Positions 18,033-28,121 of a DNA stretch of 64,000 bases are shown here, piece by piece (the first letter of the stretch is position 1; each line of letters opens with the position of its first letter). The stretch comes from an uncultured Marinococcus sp. (lineage in GTDB: Bacteria > Bacillota > Bacilli > Bacillales > Marinococcaceae). The notes beneath the pieces are model-generated. The model saw only the letters and a list, made by a program, of their open reading frames with translations, was not told the origin of the DNA and ran no database searches. The position numbers and the translations under genes are program-made. The stretch is from contig NZ_CANLSU010000001.1 in assembly GCF_947493875.1 (NCBI RefSeq), positions 1-64,000 on the forward strand, given 5' to 3'.

Positions 18033-20411
18033 ATGCAAACAGCTGAAATGCGCTGCAAACTTCCTGTCTCAGCATTAGCGGAGCGCTGCGATCCGCGCAT
18101 GTTTTCCTTTCACACAACGAAAGAATTAACAGATAGAACTCAGGGAATGATTGGACAAGAGCGTGCAGTGAAAGCTATGGAGATGGGTTTGGATATTCAG
18201 GATGAAAATTATCATATGTTTTTAACCGGAGCAAGCGGGCTTGGGAAAACGACCTATGCCCGGAGGAAAGCAAAGGAAGCAGCAGAAAAACGGCAGGTGC
18301 CGGCTGACTGGATTTATACATATTCTTTTGAAGATCCCAGGCGGCCGAGAGTGATGAGCATCCCCGCCGGAATGGCTGAGCCTTTTGCTAAAGATATTAA
18401 AGAATTGATTGAGGATCTGCAGGAAGAGATTGCGTCGACACTTCGCAGTAAGTCCTTTGAACGGAAAAAAGTAGCTATGGCGGAAAAGCATGAAAAAGCG
18501 ATTAACGAGCATTGGGAAAAGCTTGAAGAGGAGGCCGCGGCAAAGGGGTTTGCTCTTGAAAAAACAGAAGAAGACATCGTGGCGGTGCCGCTTAAAGATG
18601 ACGGCGAACCCCACAGTGACGAAAGCTACAACGAACTTTCAAAAAGCCGGCAGGATTATATTATGGAAGAATCTCAGACGATCACCAGACAGGTGAACGA
18701 CTTTTTGAGACAGCAGCAGGTGGCAAAGCGTATTTTAAGACGCCAGCTCAGGGAAGCCGACGAACAGATGGTTCAGGCATCCATCCAGGGTTTTATTTCG
18801 ACTTTAAAAGATGAATATATCAACGAAGGCTTACATACATTCTTGTCGGACATGGAAAAGGACGTTATTCAGCATTGGCAGGAATTCCTGCCAGCAAAAG
18901 AAACACAGGAGGAGCGCCCGGCTGTATCGGGCTTTTCGTTTCGCCGGTATGAAATTAATATTTTGGTAAATAACGGCGGTAATTCGGGGGCTCCTGTCAT
19001 TTATGAGTCTCACCCGACATATGTCAACCTGTTCGGGAAGGTTGAAATTGGCCGTAACGGAGGCTCCCCCACGGATTTTTCCCACATCAGAGGAGGTGCT
19101 CTCCACCGGGCAAATGGAGGGTTTTTAATCCTTCATGCCGCAGAGCTGATGTCTCATCCATTTGCATGGAAAGCATTAAAAAGAGCCATGCGGCTGGGTT
19201 ATATCCGGCTTGAGACTCCTTATGAGGATTCTGATATATTTGCCAGCACCTATCTCGAGCCGGAGCCTGTGCCTTTTCAGGCGAAGGTGCTTCTTGTCGG
19301 AACGAATGCTTTATACCAGAAGCTCCAGAAGGAAGATGAAACCTTCCGTAAGCTTTTCAAAGTGAAGGTGGATTTTACTACCACAATGGAGCGGACCCAA
19401 GAGAATATATGGCAGTATGCAACTTTTCTGGCCTGTTTTTGCGATAATAAACGACTCCGTCCTCTGACATCGGAAGCAGTCGCAAGGCTTATTGATTACA
19501 GCACCAGAGAAGCAGGCCACCAGCGCAAGCTTTCCGTTAAATTTCACGAAGTAACATCTTTATTAATTGAAGCGGATTATTGGGCGGCGCAGGAACAATC
19601 AGCCATCGTTGAACAAGATCACGTACACGCTGCCTTAAAAGAAACAAATTACCGCTCAGCTCAGCCGGAAGCAGCCATTCATGAAGCAATTGAAGATGGA
19701 ACAATCAATATCGCAACGAGCGGAGAAAAAATTGGCCAGATCAATGCACTGGTGGTAGCCCATACAGGGGATTATTCATTCGGTTATCCGACCCGGGTCA
19801 CGGCGCGTACATATGCCGGGAGCGGCGGGATCGTTAATATCGACAGGGAATCCCAGCTTACCGGAGCCTTTCATACGAAGGGCCTTCATACACTGACGAG
19901 CTATCTGCAGGCAGAATTTGCAAGTGACCGGCCCCTGCCGCTCGCGGCAAGCATCACCTTTGAACAATCCTATCATTTAGTGGATGGTGACAGTGCTTCA
20001 AGCACGGAGCTTTATGCTCTCCTGTCTTCTTTGGCAGAAGTGCCGCTCCGCCAGGATATTGCCGTGACCGGAGCTGTCAATCAGTTTGGTGATGTGCAGG
20101 CAATTGGAGAAGTAAACGAAAAAATTGAAGGCTTTTATTATGTATGTAAAAAGCAGGGACTTACAAAAACCCAGGGCGTAATTATACCGACGCAGAACGC
20201 GAAGCATTTAATGCTTCGAAATGAAATCAGGCGGGCCGTGGAGGCCGGTGAATTTCACATTTGGGCGGTGAACACTGTGAAAGAAGGCATGGAAATACTT
20301 ATGAGTGAACATGCCGGTGAGGTAGGAGAAAATGGATTCTACGCTTCCAATACTGTTTACGGTAACGTGCAGCAGCGCTTAATGGAGATGGCAGAAAAGC
20401 ATCAGGAATAA
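18033..20411 (+). CDS. Lon-like AAA ATP-dependent protease (AAA_32 / Lon C-terminal peptidase)
   Basis: A 792-residue ATP-dependent protease related to, but distinct from, classical LonA. A short N-terminus leads to a Walker A motif, GASGLGKTTYA (about 65-75), followed by a long helical insertion (about 140-290) and AAA subdomains (GGALHRANGGFLILHAAEL, about 350-370). The C-terminal peptidase has Ser654 in VDGDSASST and Lys697 in NEKIEG, 43 residues apart as in E. coli Lon. No N-terminal Lon substrate domain and no membrane segment are seen, which argues against archaeal LonB. ATG at 18033 has GGGAG 8 nt upstream; a TTG at 18015 is less likely. It is a single-gene unit between two terminators and is not found here in B. 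subtilis. Confidence 0.88.
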   Translation: MQTAEMRCKLPVSALAERCDPRMFSFHTTKELTDRTQGMIGQERAVKAMEMGLDIQDENYHMFLTGASGLGKTTYARRKAKEAAEKRQVPADWIYTYSFEDPRRPRVMSIPAGMAEPFAKDIKELIEDLQEEIASTLRSKSFERKKVAMAEKHEKAINEHWEKLEEEAAAKGFALEKTEEDIVAVPLKDDGEPHSDESYNELSKSRQDYIMEESQTITRQVNDFLRQQQVAKRILRRQLREADEQMVQASIQGFISTLKDEYINEGLHTFLSDMEKDVIQHWQEFLPAKETQEERPAVSGFSFRRYEINILVNNGGNSGAPVIYESHPTYVNLFGKVEIGRNGGSPTDFSHIRGGALHRANGGFLILHAAELMSHPFAWKALKRAMRLGYIRLETPYEDSDIFASTYLEPEPVPFQAKVLLVGTNALYQKLQKEDETFRKLFKVKVDFTTTMERTQENIWQYATFLACFCDNKRLRPLTSEAVARLIDYSTREAGHQRKLSVKFHEVTSLLIEADYWAAQEQSAIVEQDHVHAALKETNYRSAQPEAAIHEAIEDGTINIATSGEKIGQINALVVAHTGDYSFGYPTRVTARTYAGSGGIVNIDRESQLTGAFHTKGLHTLTSYLQAEFASDRPLPLAASITFEQSYHLVDGDSASSTELYALLSSLAEVPLRQDIAVTGAVNQFGDVQAIGEVNEKIEGFYYVCKKQGLTKTQGVIIPTQNAKHLMLRNEIRRAVEAGEFHIWAVNTVKEGMEILMSEHAGEVGENGFYASNTVYGNVQQRLMEMAEKHQE

Positions 20412-20449
20412 ATAAGCAGAGAGGCCCGTACAGGCGTCTCTGCTTATTT
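20411..20449 (+). terminator. Terminator of the Lon-like protease gene
   Basis: Near-perfect hairpin with arms AAGCAGAGAGGC / GCGTCTCTGCTT around an 8-nt loop, ending ATTTG. Confidence 0.82.
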
Positions 20450-20596
20450 GTATGTTCATCCCGCTGTTTAGCAGGAGCATTTCAAAAGTGTTTTATAATT
20501 CATGCATGCACATACACCAGATTGCATGATAAAGGGCGGATAACGCATAAAATATCAAAAAAATAAATTTTTATACTAAAAAATTGTATTTTCCGG

Positions 20597-20625
20597 TTGC
20601 AAATTCTTTGCGGGCTTGTTAAAGT
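20597..20625 (+). promoter_or_regulatory. Probable argGH promoter
   Basis: TTGCAA (20597-20602), 17-bp spacer, TAAAGT (20620-20625). The rest of the 338-bp gap upstream is A+T rich and shows no gene. Confidence 0.55.
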
Positions 20626-20687
20626 AATGAAAGAAGTTGAATACAGTAATCATAAACAAAGGCGCTGGTCCTTTTAATTTTTTCAAA

Positions 20688-20732
20688 ATGATGTATAAAA
20701 ATAATTAATCAAGCATGAATATTCAATTATAA
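20688..20732 (+). promoter_or_regulatory. Possible ArgR (AhrC) operator region upstream of argG
   Basis: Two A+T-rich elements resembling ARG-box half-sites, ATGTATAAAAATAATTA (20691-20707) and CATGAATATTCAATTA (20714-20729), lie between the promoter and argG. The family consensus is built from TGAAT/ATTCA around an A/T core. Spacing is not ideal, so this is tentative. Confidence 0.35.
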
Positions 20733-20749
20733 TCTGGAGGGAAATAAGA

Positions 20750-21955
20750 ATGGCAGACAAAAAAGTAGTTCTCGCTTATTCAGGCGGTTTAGACACATCA
20801 GTAGCAATTAAATGGTTGAGCAGTCAGGGGTACGAAGTGGTAGCAGTAGGTCTTGACGTGGGTGAAGGAAAGGATTTGGAATTTGTAAAAAATAAAGCAC
20901 TGGAAGTAGGGGCGGTACAGTCATATACGGTAGATGCCAAAAAAGAATTCGCCGAGGAATTCGTGCTTCCGGCCCTGCAGGCACATACGCTGTATGAACA
21001 AAAATATCCGCTCGTATCCGCATTGTCGCGGCCGTTGATTTCAAAGAAGCTTGTGGAAATTGCAGAGCAGACAAATGCCGATGCCGTAGCACACGGCTGT
21101 ACGGGTAAAGGGAACGACCAGGTAAGATTTGAAGTCAGCATACAGGCTCTCAATCCTGATCTCGAAGTACTCGCACCTGTCCGGGAGTGGGGATGGTCGA
21201 GAGATGAAGAAATCGCCTATGCGAAGGAAAATGACGTTCCTGTTCCAGTGAATCTCGATAATCCATATTCTGTGGACCAGAATCTCTGGGGCAGAAGCAA
21301 TGAGTGCGGCGTTCTTGAAGACCCATGGGCCACACCACCGGAAGGTGCTTACGATTTGACGAACCCGCTCGAAAAAACACCGGACGAAGCAGATATCGTC
21401 GAAATTGAATTCAAACAGGGCAAGCCGGTATCACTTAACGGCCAGGCCTATGAACTGCAGGATTTGATTTTGGAATTAAATGACGTTGCTGGTAAGCACG
21501 GCGTGGGCAGAATTGATCATGTGGAAAACAGAATGGTGGGAATTAAATCAAGAGAAATTTATGAATGCCCGGCAGCTATGACGCTGATTCAGGCGCATAA
21601 AGAGCTTGAAGACCTGACGCTTTCCAAAGAAGTGGCTCACTTTAAGCCGGTTATTGAGAAAAAATTGAGCGAAGTGATCTATGAAGGACTGTGGTTCTCC
21701 CAGGTGCGGCCGGCGCTTGAAGCGTTTTTGAAAGAAACGCAGACCAACGTGACAGGCATTGTACGGGTGAAATTATTTAAAGGCCATGCTATCATTGAAG
21801 GAAGAAAATCAGACTACTCCTTGTACAATGAAAACCTGGCTACCTACTCAACGCACGACGAATTTGATCATAATGCAGCTGTTGGATTTATTCAGCTGTG
21901 GGGTCTGCCGACCAAAGTACAAAGTGCAGTTAACAAGAAAGGTGTTAATGTATGA
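20750..21955 (+). CDS. argG: Argininosuccinate synthase
   Basis: Joins citrulline and aspartate using ATP, the seventh step of arginine synthesis. The 401-residue protein has the PP-loop [11 protein letters not shown] at 8-18 and the family motifs [13 protein letters not shown] and [13 protein letters not shown] at 20750 follows GGAGGG. Its last codons overlap argH by 4 nt (ATGA), so the pair is translationally coupled. Confidence 0.98.
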   Translation: MADKKVVLAYSGGLDTSVAIKWLSSQGYEVVAVGLDVGEGKDLEFVKNKALEVGAVQSYTVDAKKEFAEEFVLPALQAHTLYEQKYPLVSALSRPLISKKLVEIAEQTNADAVAHGCTGKGNDQVRFEVSIQALNPDLEVLAPVREWGWSRDEEIAYAKENDVPVPVNLDNPYSVDQNLWGRSNECGVLEDPWATPPEGAYDLTNPLEKTPDEADIVEIEFKQGKPVSLNGQAYELQDLILELNDVAGKHGVGRIDHVENRMVGIKSREIYECPAAMTLIQAHKELEDLTLSKEVAHFKPVIEKKLSEVIYEGLWFSQVRPALEAFLKETQTNVTGIVRVKLFKGHAIIEGRKSDYSLYNENLATYSTHDEFDHNAAVGFIQLWGLPTKVQSAVNKKGVNV

Positions 21956-23331
21956 CCAAACTGTGGGGCGGGCGCTTTACAAAACAAGCGGAAGAATGGG
22001 TGGATGCCTTCGGGGCATCCATTCCTTTTGACCAAAAACTGGTGGAAGAAGACATCCAGGGGAGTATTGCGCACGTACATATGCTGAAAAATCAGGAAAT
22101 CATCACCGAAGAAGAGGCTTCCGAAATTCACCGTGGCCTGGAAGCGGTGCTTGCCAAAGCAAAAAACGGGGAATTGGAATACTCGGTTCAAAATGAGGAT
22201 ATTCATTTAAATATCGAGAAGTTTTTAATTGATGAAATCGGTCCGGTCGGGGGCAAGCTCCATACAGGCCGGAGCCGGAACGACCAGGTTGCTACAGATG
22301 TTCATCTGTATGTGCGAAATCATACACACACCGTTATGAATTCCATCCGGGCCCTGCAGCAGGCGCTGCTTTTGCAGGCCGAGGAGCACGTGGAAACCAT
22401 TATTCCCGGCTACACTCATTTGCAGCGGGCCCAGCCTATATCCTTTGGCCATCACATGATGGCTTATTTCTGGATGCTTGAGCGGGACTACGGGCGCTTT
22501 GAGGACAGCTTAAAACGCACGAATATTTCTCCTCTCGGGGCAGGGGCCCTCGCCGGCACAACGTTTCCCATCGACCGGCGGCAGACGGCAGAGGAGCTCG
22601 GCTTTGATGATATTTACCAAAACAGCCTGGATGCTGTAAGCGACAGAGATTTCGCCCTGGAGTTTATGAGTGCGTCATCCACAGTGATGATGCATTTATC
22701 GAGGTTGGCCGAAGAGATGATTTTCTGGTCAAGCCAGGAATTCCAGTTTATTGAGCTTGATGATTCCTTTGCGACAGGAAGCAGTATTATGCCGCAGAAG
22801 AAAAACCCGGATATGGCAGAGCTTATTCGGGGGAAAACCGGGAGGGTATACGGAAACCTAATGGGACTGTATACGCTTTTGAAGGGACTTCCGCTTGCGT
22901 ATAACAAAGATATGCAGGAGGATAAAGAAGGACTGTTTGATACTGTGCGGACACTTGAAGGGTCTCTGGATATTTTTGCAGGAATGGTGGAAACGATGGA
23001 AGTTCGTACGGAGAAAATGGCGGAAACTACGAGCAAAGACTTTTCCAATGCGACAGAACTGGCGGATTATCTAGCCGTTAAAGGAGTGCCATTTCGGGAG
23101 GCTCATGAGATTGTCGGCAAGCTGGTGCTTGACTGCATTCAGAACAACAAGTATCTTGTGGACCTTTCCATGCAGGAATTCAAAGAGGCAAATGAAGCAT
23201 TTGAAGAAGACATCTATGAGGTCTTAAAGCCTGAAACAGTTGTCAGCCGCAGAAATAGTGAAGGCGGCACCGGCTTCAAGCAGGTTCGTGCTGCCATCGA
23301 GCAGGGAAAAAAGGTAATAAACCAAGCGTAA
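21952..23331 (+). CDS. argH: Argininosuccinate lyase
   Basis: Splits argininosuccinate into arginine and fumarate. The 459 residues belong to the fumarase/aspartase superfamily, with the signature [12 protein letters not shown] near 276 carrying the catalytic serine loop, and the early motifs LWGGRF and [13 protein letters not shown]. It completes the argGH operon; a strong terminator follows. Confidence 0.98.
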   Translation: MTKLWGGRFTKQAEEWVDAFGASIPFDQKLVEEDIQGSIAHVHMLKNQEIITEEEASEIHRGLEAVLAKAKNGELEYSVQNEDIHLNIEKFLIDEIGPVGGKLHTGRSRNDQVATDVHLYVRNHTHTVMNSIRALQQALLLQAEEHVETIIPGYTHLQRAQPISFGHHMMAYFWMLERDYGRFEDSLKRTNISPLGAGALAGTTFPIDRRQTAEELGFDDIYQNSLDAVSDRDFALEFMSASSTVMMHLSRLAEEMIFWSSQEFQFIELDDSFATGSSIMPQKKNPDMAELIRGKTGRVYGNLMGLYTLLKGLPLAYNKDMQEDKEGLFDTVRTLEGSLDIFAGMVETMEVRTEKMAETTSKDFSNATELADYLAVKGVPFREAHEIVGKLVLDCIQNNKYLVDLSMQEFKEANEAFEEDIYEVLKPETVVSRRNSEGGTGFKQVRAAIEQGKKVINQA

Positions 23332-23345
23332 TAAGCATTGCTTCT

Positions 23346-23383
23346 GCCCCGCCCGGAGTAACCCTCCGGCCGGGGCTTTTTTG
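23346..23383 (+). terminator. Terminator of argGH
   Basis: GC-rich hairpin with arms GCCCCGCCCGGAG / CTCCGGCCGGGGC (one mismatch) followed by TTTTTT. Confidence 0.9.
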
Positions 23384-23416
23384 ATGCAGAAGGGCCCTGC
23401 GCCTGGTTAAACAATA

Positions 23417-23447
23417 GAAAATCCCCGAATCCTTATGGATGCGGGGA
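23417..23447 (-). terminator. Probable terminator of the universal stress protein gene
   Basis: Hairpin TCCCCG-ATCC / GGAT-CGGGGA; on the minus strand it is followed by TTTTCT. The T run is short. Confidence 0.55.
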
Positions 23448-23460
23448 ACTGTCCCAGTTT

Positions 23461-23895
23461 TTATTTACGTACAATCAAAACATCACATTTTGCATGGCGG
23501 GCAATAGCTTCAGAAACGCTTCCGATAAACACACGTTCAACAGCATTCAAGCCGGTAGCACCGGTGATGATTAAATCTGCTTCATAGTTTTTGGCAAGCT
23601 CACGCGGGATCTTTGTTTTTGGAGAACCGAACTCCAACGAGGAGACGACGTCAGGGACCCCTGCATTTTTTGCTTCTGCCGTGTAGTTCTCGAGCAGTTC
23701 GTTGCCATATTCTTCTGCTCGTGCAATAATAGTACGGTCATACCGTTCCATTGTAGCGAATGTTCTTGTATCAATAACATGAGAGATGATTAATTTTGCC
23801 TGCTGCTCCTGTGCGATCTCAACAGATTTTTTGAAAGCTGTTCTGGATTCGTCTGAGCCGTCGACGGCAACAATAATAACTTCGTATCTACTCAA
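23461..23895 (-). CDS. Universal stress protein, UspA family
   Basis: Single-domain cytosolic stress protein. The chain opens with a beta strand and VAVDGSDES and ends with the nucleotide-binding pattern GATGLNAVERVFIGSVSEAI, which fits the ATP-binding USP class; the exact role is unknown. An in-frame ATG at 23901 directly abuts GGGGAGG, leaving no spacer, whereas TTG two codons later (23895) has 6 nt and is the more probable start (144 residues). It is a lone minus-strand gene between argH and ytkK. A sigma-B-like promoter lies upstream at 23943-23967. Confidence 0.88.
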   Translation of the reverse strand: MSRYEVIIVAVDGSDESRTAFKKSVEIAQEQQAKLIISHVIDTRTFATMERYDRTIIARAEEYGNELLENYTAEAKNAGVPDVVSSLEFGSPKTKIPRELAKNYEADLIITGATGLNAVERVFIGSVSEAIARHAKCDVLIVRK

Positions 23896-23942
23896 TGCCA
23901 TCCTCCCCTTTTGTCGTAGGATTTCTCTTTCCTATAGATGAT

Positions 23943-23967
23943 TTTCCCTATTTTTTTAATTTAAAAC
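23943..23967 (-). promoter_or_regulatory. Sigma-B-type promoter of the universal stress protein gene
   Basis: Minus strand GTTTTA (23967-23962), 13-bp spacer, GGGAAA (23948-23943). This matches the general stress consensus GTTTWW-N12-15-GGGWAW. A start about 7 nt further down would give a leader of about 40 nt. Confidence 0.6.
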
Positions 23968-24072
23968 GATGGAGTGTAGGTAAAAGGATGTGCCGGAAAA
24001 AGAAGTAGAAAATGTTCAAAAAATTTTCATTATTATATGACTAATGGATGATATAAAGGCGGGTGAATAACG

Positions 24073-24831
24073 ATGAGGCATGCGTTAATTACAGCAGGCA
24101 CCAAAGGCCTTGGCCGAAAAGTTTCTGAAGCTTTAAAAGAAAAAGGATATACATTAACGATTACTTACCGAAAAAAAGACGAAGCATACTATAGGATGAA
24201 AAAGCAGTGGGAAGAGGAAAGCAGCCGTGTTCAGTTTGTTCAGGGGGATATGGTGTCAAAGCAGGACGTTGAGCGGATGGTGGAGGAAGCTTACACAGCT
24301 TTTGGCCGTCTGGATGTTGTCGTGAATAACGCCGGCCCCTACATATTCGAGAAAAAACAGCTGGCAGATTACTCTGATGAAGAATGGCACCGGATGATCG
24401 ACGGCAATTTAAGCGCTGCCTTCCACCTGGCTCGAAAGGCAATACCGATTATGCGCCGGCAGCAGTTTGGCCGTTTTGTCACATATGGATTCCAAAATGC
24501 TCCAACAGCACCGGGATGGCTTTATCGTTCAGCCTACGCTGCCGCAAAAAGCGGTCTGGTCTCGCTGACAAAATCAATATCGATTGAAGAAGCGCCTCAT
24601 GGCATTACTGCAAATATGGTATGCCCGGGCGTAGTGACCGGAGATTTTAAGGAAGCGGATATTCATGAAGGCAGAGAGGTAACCGACCATTCCATCCCGG
24701 TGGGAAGACCGGCCACAGGCGGGGATATTGCGAGAACTATTTTGTTTTTAACGGATGACGATGCAGATATGATCACTGGTTCTGTGATTGAAGTGACCGG
24801 TGGAGTGGATGTGCTTCATAAGCACAGGTAA
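24073..24831 (+). CDS. ytkK: Short-chain dehydrogenase/reductase (YtkK type)
   Basis: NAD(P)-dependent oxidoreductase with unknown substrate, close in pattern to 3-oxoacyl-ACP reductases. The 252-residue chain has the cofactor loop TAGTKGLG at 7-14, VVNNAGP near 92, the catalytic Tyr and Lys in YAAAK near 155-159, and the C-terminal MITGSVIEVTGG. ATG at 24073 has a weak ribosome site (AAAGGCGGG). Position next to ytkL matches B. subtilis ytkK. Confidence 0.85.
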   Translation: MRHALITAGTKGLGRKVSEALKEKGYTLTITYRKKDEAYYRMKKQWEEESSRVQFVQGDMVSKQDVERMVEEAYTAFGRLDVVVNNAGPYIFEKKQLADYSDEEWHRMIDGNLSAAFHLARKAIPIMRRQQFGRFVTYGFQNAPTAPGWLYRSAYAAAKSGLVSLTKSISIEEAPHGITANMVCPGVVTGDFKEADIHEGREVTDHSIPVGRPATGGDIARTILFLTDDDADMITGSVIEVTGGVDVLHKHR

Positions 24832-24908
24832 AAGGAAGGCAGTTTAAGTTTGGCCAGTAAAAGGTATAGTTCCCCGGAAACAGTTTTTGATTGCGGAGGA
24901 GGATATAC

Positions 24909-25592
24909 ATGAAAGTATCTTATCATGGTCACTCAGTAGTAAAGATTGAAACGAACGGCAAAACGATTTTGATTGATCCATTTATTACAGACAACCCGTT
25001 AACTGATTTAAACGCGGAGGAAGTAAAAGCAGATGCCATTCTGCTGACTCACGGTCACTTTGATCACGTTGGCGACACGGTGGATATTGCTAAACGCAAC
25101 AATGCGCTTGTTGTAGCACCGTTTGAGCTGGCACAGTATCTTGGCTGGCAGGGTGTAGAAACGCACCCGATGCATATTGGTGGCGGATACACGTTTGATT
25201 TCGGTCACGTGCAGCTGACGCAGGCATTTCACGGATCGGGCTATTTCCTCGAAGAAGAACAAAAGATTATATACACCGGCATGCCAAGCGGCATCATTTT
25301 TGAATCAGAAGGCAAAAAAGTGTATCACATGGGTGATACTGGCTTGTTCTCAGATATCAAGCTTATTGCTGAAAGAAATAAGATCGATCTTTTATTCGTT
25401 CCGATCGGTGATAACTTCACAATGGGGCCAAAGGATGCCAAAACGGCAGCGGAATGGGTAAACGCGGATTATACAGTCCCAATCCATTACAACACTATGC
25501 CGCCCATTAAGCAGGACCCGCAGCAGTTTGTGGACTCGCTTTCACCGCTCAAAGGAAAAGCGCTGGAAGCAGGCGGATCCATCGAACTGTAA
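24909..25592 (+). CDS. ytkL: Metallo-beta-lactamase-fold hydrolase, UPF0173 (YtkL)
   Basis: Metal-dependent hydrolase of unknown substrate. The 227-residue protein carries [11 protein letters not shown] near 46-56, the HxHxDH zinc site, and later histidines and aspartate ([16 protein letters not shown]). ATG at 24909 follows GGAGGAGG; an in-frame start six codons earlier lacks a ribosome site. Length matches the family (about 226). A strong terminator follows. Confidence 0.92.
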   Translation: MKVSYHGHSVVKIETNGKTILIDPFITDNPLTDLNAEEVKADAILLTHGHFDHVGDTVDIAKRNNALVVAPFELAQYLGWQGVETHPMHIGGGYTFDFGHVQLTQAFHGSGYFLEEEQKIIYTGMPSGIIFESEGKKVYHMGDTGLFSDIKLIAERNKIDLLFVPIGDNFTMGPKDAKTAAEWVNADYTVPIHYNTMPPIKQDPQQFVDSLSPLKGKALEAGGSIEL

Positions 25593-25600
25593 CACTTTTA

Positions 25601-25642
25601 AAAAACCGCTCAGTCTTTAAAACAGACTGAGCGGTTTTTTTT
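25601..25642 (+). terminator. Terminator of ytkL
   Basis: Hairpin arms AAAACCGCTCAGTC / GACTGAGCGGTTTT with a 9-nt loop and a long T run. Confidence 0.92.
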
Positions 25643-25663
25643 AATGCAATTGCTGGCAGGCAG

Positions 25664-25692
25664 TTGAAGGGAGGGTTCTTGAACCGTATAAT
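25664..25692 (+). promoter_or_regulatory. Vegetative promoter of ytoI
   Basis: TTGAAG (25664-25669), 17-bp spacer, perfect TATAAT (25687-25692). Confidence 0.75.
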
Positions 25693-25792
25693 GTAATAGT
25701 ACAGATAATAAAACAGAAGTAATACAGTTAGAAATTTACGCAGACAGAGCGTTCCCGGTAAATGCGTGAATAAAAAGGAAGGTACTGTGCCT

Positions 25793-27103
25793 ATGGCGAC
25801 TAAACATGAACAAATATTAAATTACATACTTGCCCTGGATGTAGGAGAAAAAATCTCAGTCCGAGGAATTGCAAAGAATTTAGAGGTAAGTGAAGGTACA
25901 GCGTACCGGGCGATCAAGGAAGCGGAAAACCAGGGAATTGTCAGTACAATCGAACGAGTGGGCACGATACGTATTGAAAAAAAGCAAAAAGAAAATTTTG
26001 AACGCTTAACGTATGCTGAAGTCGTCAATATTATCGATGGCCAGGTACTCGGGGGCAGAAACGGCCTGCACAAAACCCTGAACCGCTTCGTGATCGGGGC
26101 GATGAAACTCGAAGCGATGATGCGCTATGTGGAACCCGGAAATCTTCTTATTGTCGGCAACCGCTACCAGGTGCATAAGCTTGCACTTGAAGCGGGAGCT
26201 GCTGTTTTAATCACCGGCGGATTTGACACGAATGAACATGTCATTTCATTGGCGGATGAACTGGGACTTCCGGTCATTACAACGACATACGACACGTTTA
26301 CGGTAGCCTCAATGATTAACCGGGCGATCTATGACCAGCTGATTAAAAAGGAAATTGTAGTAGTAAACGACATTTTAATTCCACTTCAGGACACCTATTT
26401 TATGACAGTGGATAACACTGTGGAAAAATGGCATGAAATGAACCAGAAAACCGGCCACAGCAGATATCCGGTGATCAGTGAGGACATGAAAATCCAGGGA
26501 ATGGTGGCAGCGAAGGATGTTTTGGGTGCTTCAGTGCAGACACCGATTGAAAAAGTAATGACAAAATCTCCGATTACGGTGAGTGAACGAACGTCTGTAG
26601 CTTCGGTAGCCCACACGATGGTGTGGGAAGGAATCGAGCTGCTCCCGGTGATGGACGATGCGAAAAAGCTGCTTGGCGTCATCAGCCGGCAGGATGTATT
26701 AAAAGCGCTGCAGATGGTGCAGCGCCAGCCTCACGTCGGGGAAACCATCGAAGATACAGTGACAAGCCGATTCCGGGAGGCTTCTCCAGGATCAGGCTTT
26801 ATGTTTGAGTGCGATATTACTCCGCAGATGACTAATGCGCTGGGGACGGTAGCAAACGGGGTCATCATGTCGCTTGTCACAGAAACAGGCCGGCGTCTTT
26901 TAAGAGAATACAAAAAAGGTGACATGGTTGTAGAAAACGTAACACTTTACTTTATCCGCCCAGTACAGATTGAAAGTAAAATTGAGTTGAACGGAAAAAT
27001 CCTGGAAGTGGGAAGAAAACACGGAAAAGTGGATGTGGAACTGTACTACGAAGGTGCAATCGTCGGTAAGGCGATGATGATGGTACAGCTGCTCGACCGC
27101 TGA
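25793..27103 (+). CDS. ytoI: HTH-DRTGG-CBS-hotdog domain protein YtoI
   Basis: Multi-domain cytosolic protein of unknown function, probably a nucleotide-sensing regulator. The order over 436 residues is a winged-helix DNA-binding domain (1-65, ISVRGIAKNLEVSEGTAYRAI), a DRTGG domain (about 70-180), two CBS modules (about 195-310) and a C-terminal hotdog thioesterase-like domain (about 325-436). ATG at 25793 lies 10 nt after AAGGAAGG; upstream in-frame GTG codons are worse placed. It is followed 17 nt later by nrnA; the B. subtilis gene ytpI that sits between them is absent. Confidence 0.9.
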   Translation: MATKHEQILNYILALDVGEKISVRGIAKNLEVSEGTAYRAIKEAENQGIVSTIERVGTIRIEKKQKENFERLTYAEVVNIIDGQVLGGRNGLHKTLNRFVIGAMKLEAMMRYVEPGNLLIVGNRYQVHKLALEAGAAVLITGGFDTNEHVISLADELGLPVITTTYDTFTVASMINRAIYDQLIKKEIVVVNDILIPLQDTYFMTVDNTVEKWHEMNQKTGHSRYPVISEDMKIQGMVAAKDVLGASVQTPIEKVMTKSPITVSERTSVASVAHTMVWEGIELLPVMDDAKKLLGVISRQDVLKALQMVQRQPHVGETIEDTVTSRFREASPGSGFMFECDITPQMTNALGTVANGVIMSLVTETGRRLLREYKKGDMVVENVTLYFIRPVQIESKIELNGKILEVGRKHGKVDVELYYEGAIVGKAMMMVQLLDR

Positions 27104-27120
27104 TCAATGGAGGAAAAATA

Positions 27121-28080
27121 ATGCAGATGTTTCAGGCAATCATACAAACGATAGAACAATACAGTAAAATCATGATTTTCCGGCATGAACGCCCGGACCC
27201 GGACGCTCTCGGGTCCCAGGCGGGACTGGCGGCATGGATTAGAAAGCAGTTTCCCGGCAAAGAGGTGGGCACTACAGGTGAAAATGAGCCTTCTCTTTCG
27301 TTTTTAACAACCATGGATGAACAGCCGTTTGAAGTGGATGCCGAAACACTGGTTATCGTGTGCGACACTGCCAATATGGCAAGAATTGACGGCGGGGGAT
27401 GGGACCAGGGAGCGGCGATCATAAAAATCGACCACCATCCGAACGAAGACCCATACGGCGAGCCGATGTGGGTGGATACGAAAAAAAGCTCCACCTGCGA
27501 AATGATTACCGAGCTGGTGCTGTATGCCCAGCAGTCTTACGGATGGGCGATCCCGAATGAAACCGCCCGTCTCTGCTATGCTGGTCTTATTGGGGACACC
27601 GGGCGTTTCCAGTTCAGTAATACCACGCCGAATACGATGCGTATGGCAGCTGAACTGCTTGCGTTTGATTTTGATCCAGGAGCCATCTATGCCGAAATGT
27701 ATAAAAATCCTGAGAGTCTGGTGCGTCTGCGCGGGGAAGTGCTTAAAAACTTCACGCTGACCGAAGACGGAGCAGCCTACATGTACTTAACGCAGGACAT
27801 GCTTAATAAGTACAATGTAACTATCAACGAATCTTCAGCGGTAATTAACTCCTTTGCTGATACAGAAGGTGTCATTGCGTGGGTGTTTTTTGTAGAAGAA
27901 GAGCAGGGAACATACCGTGTGCGCTTTCGTTCACGCGGGCCGGTAATCAATCAGCTGGCTGTTAAATACCACGGGGGCGGACATACAATGGCCGCTGGAG
28001 CGAAAGCAGAGAACATGAAAGAAGCGGAGGATATCATCCAGGAGCTTGAGACTATCTGCCGAAGCTGGAAGCAGCGGTAA
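27121..28080 (+). CDS. nrnA: Bifunctional oligoribonuclease and PAP phosphatase NrnA
   Basis: Degrades very short RNAs and dephosphorylates 3'-phosphoadenosine 5'-phosphate. The 319-residue DHH/DHHA1 protein shows HERPDPDALGSQ, IVCDTANMARIDG, the DHH motif in IKIDHHPNED (about 103) and the C-terminal GGGHTMAAGA. ATG at 27121 follows GGAGG. Only 41 nt separate it from dnaE, where B. subtilis has ytrI-ytrH. Confidence 0.95.
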   Translation: MQMFQAIIQTIEQYSKIMIFRHERPDPDALGSQAGLAAWIRKQFPGKEVGTTGENEPSLSFLTTMDEQPFEVDAETLVIVCDTANMARIDGGGWDQGAAIIKIDHHPNEDPYGEPMWVDTKKSSTCEMITELVLYAQQSYGWAIPNETARLCYAGLIGDTGRFQFSNTTPNTMRMAAELLAFDFDPGAIYAEMYKNPESLVRLRGEVLKNFTLTEDGAAYMYLTQDMLNKYNVTINESSAVINSFADTEGVIAWVFFVEEEQGTYRVRFRSRGPVINQLAVKYHGGGHTMAAGAKAENMKEAEDIIQELETICRSWKQR

Positions 28081-28121
28081 AGAGCTTCGTAATAGGCCAG
28101 GCTGAAGGGAGGGGAAGGCGC

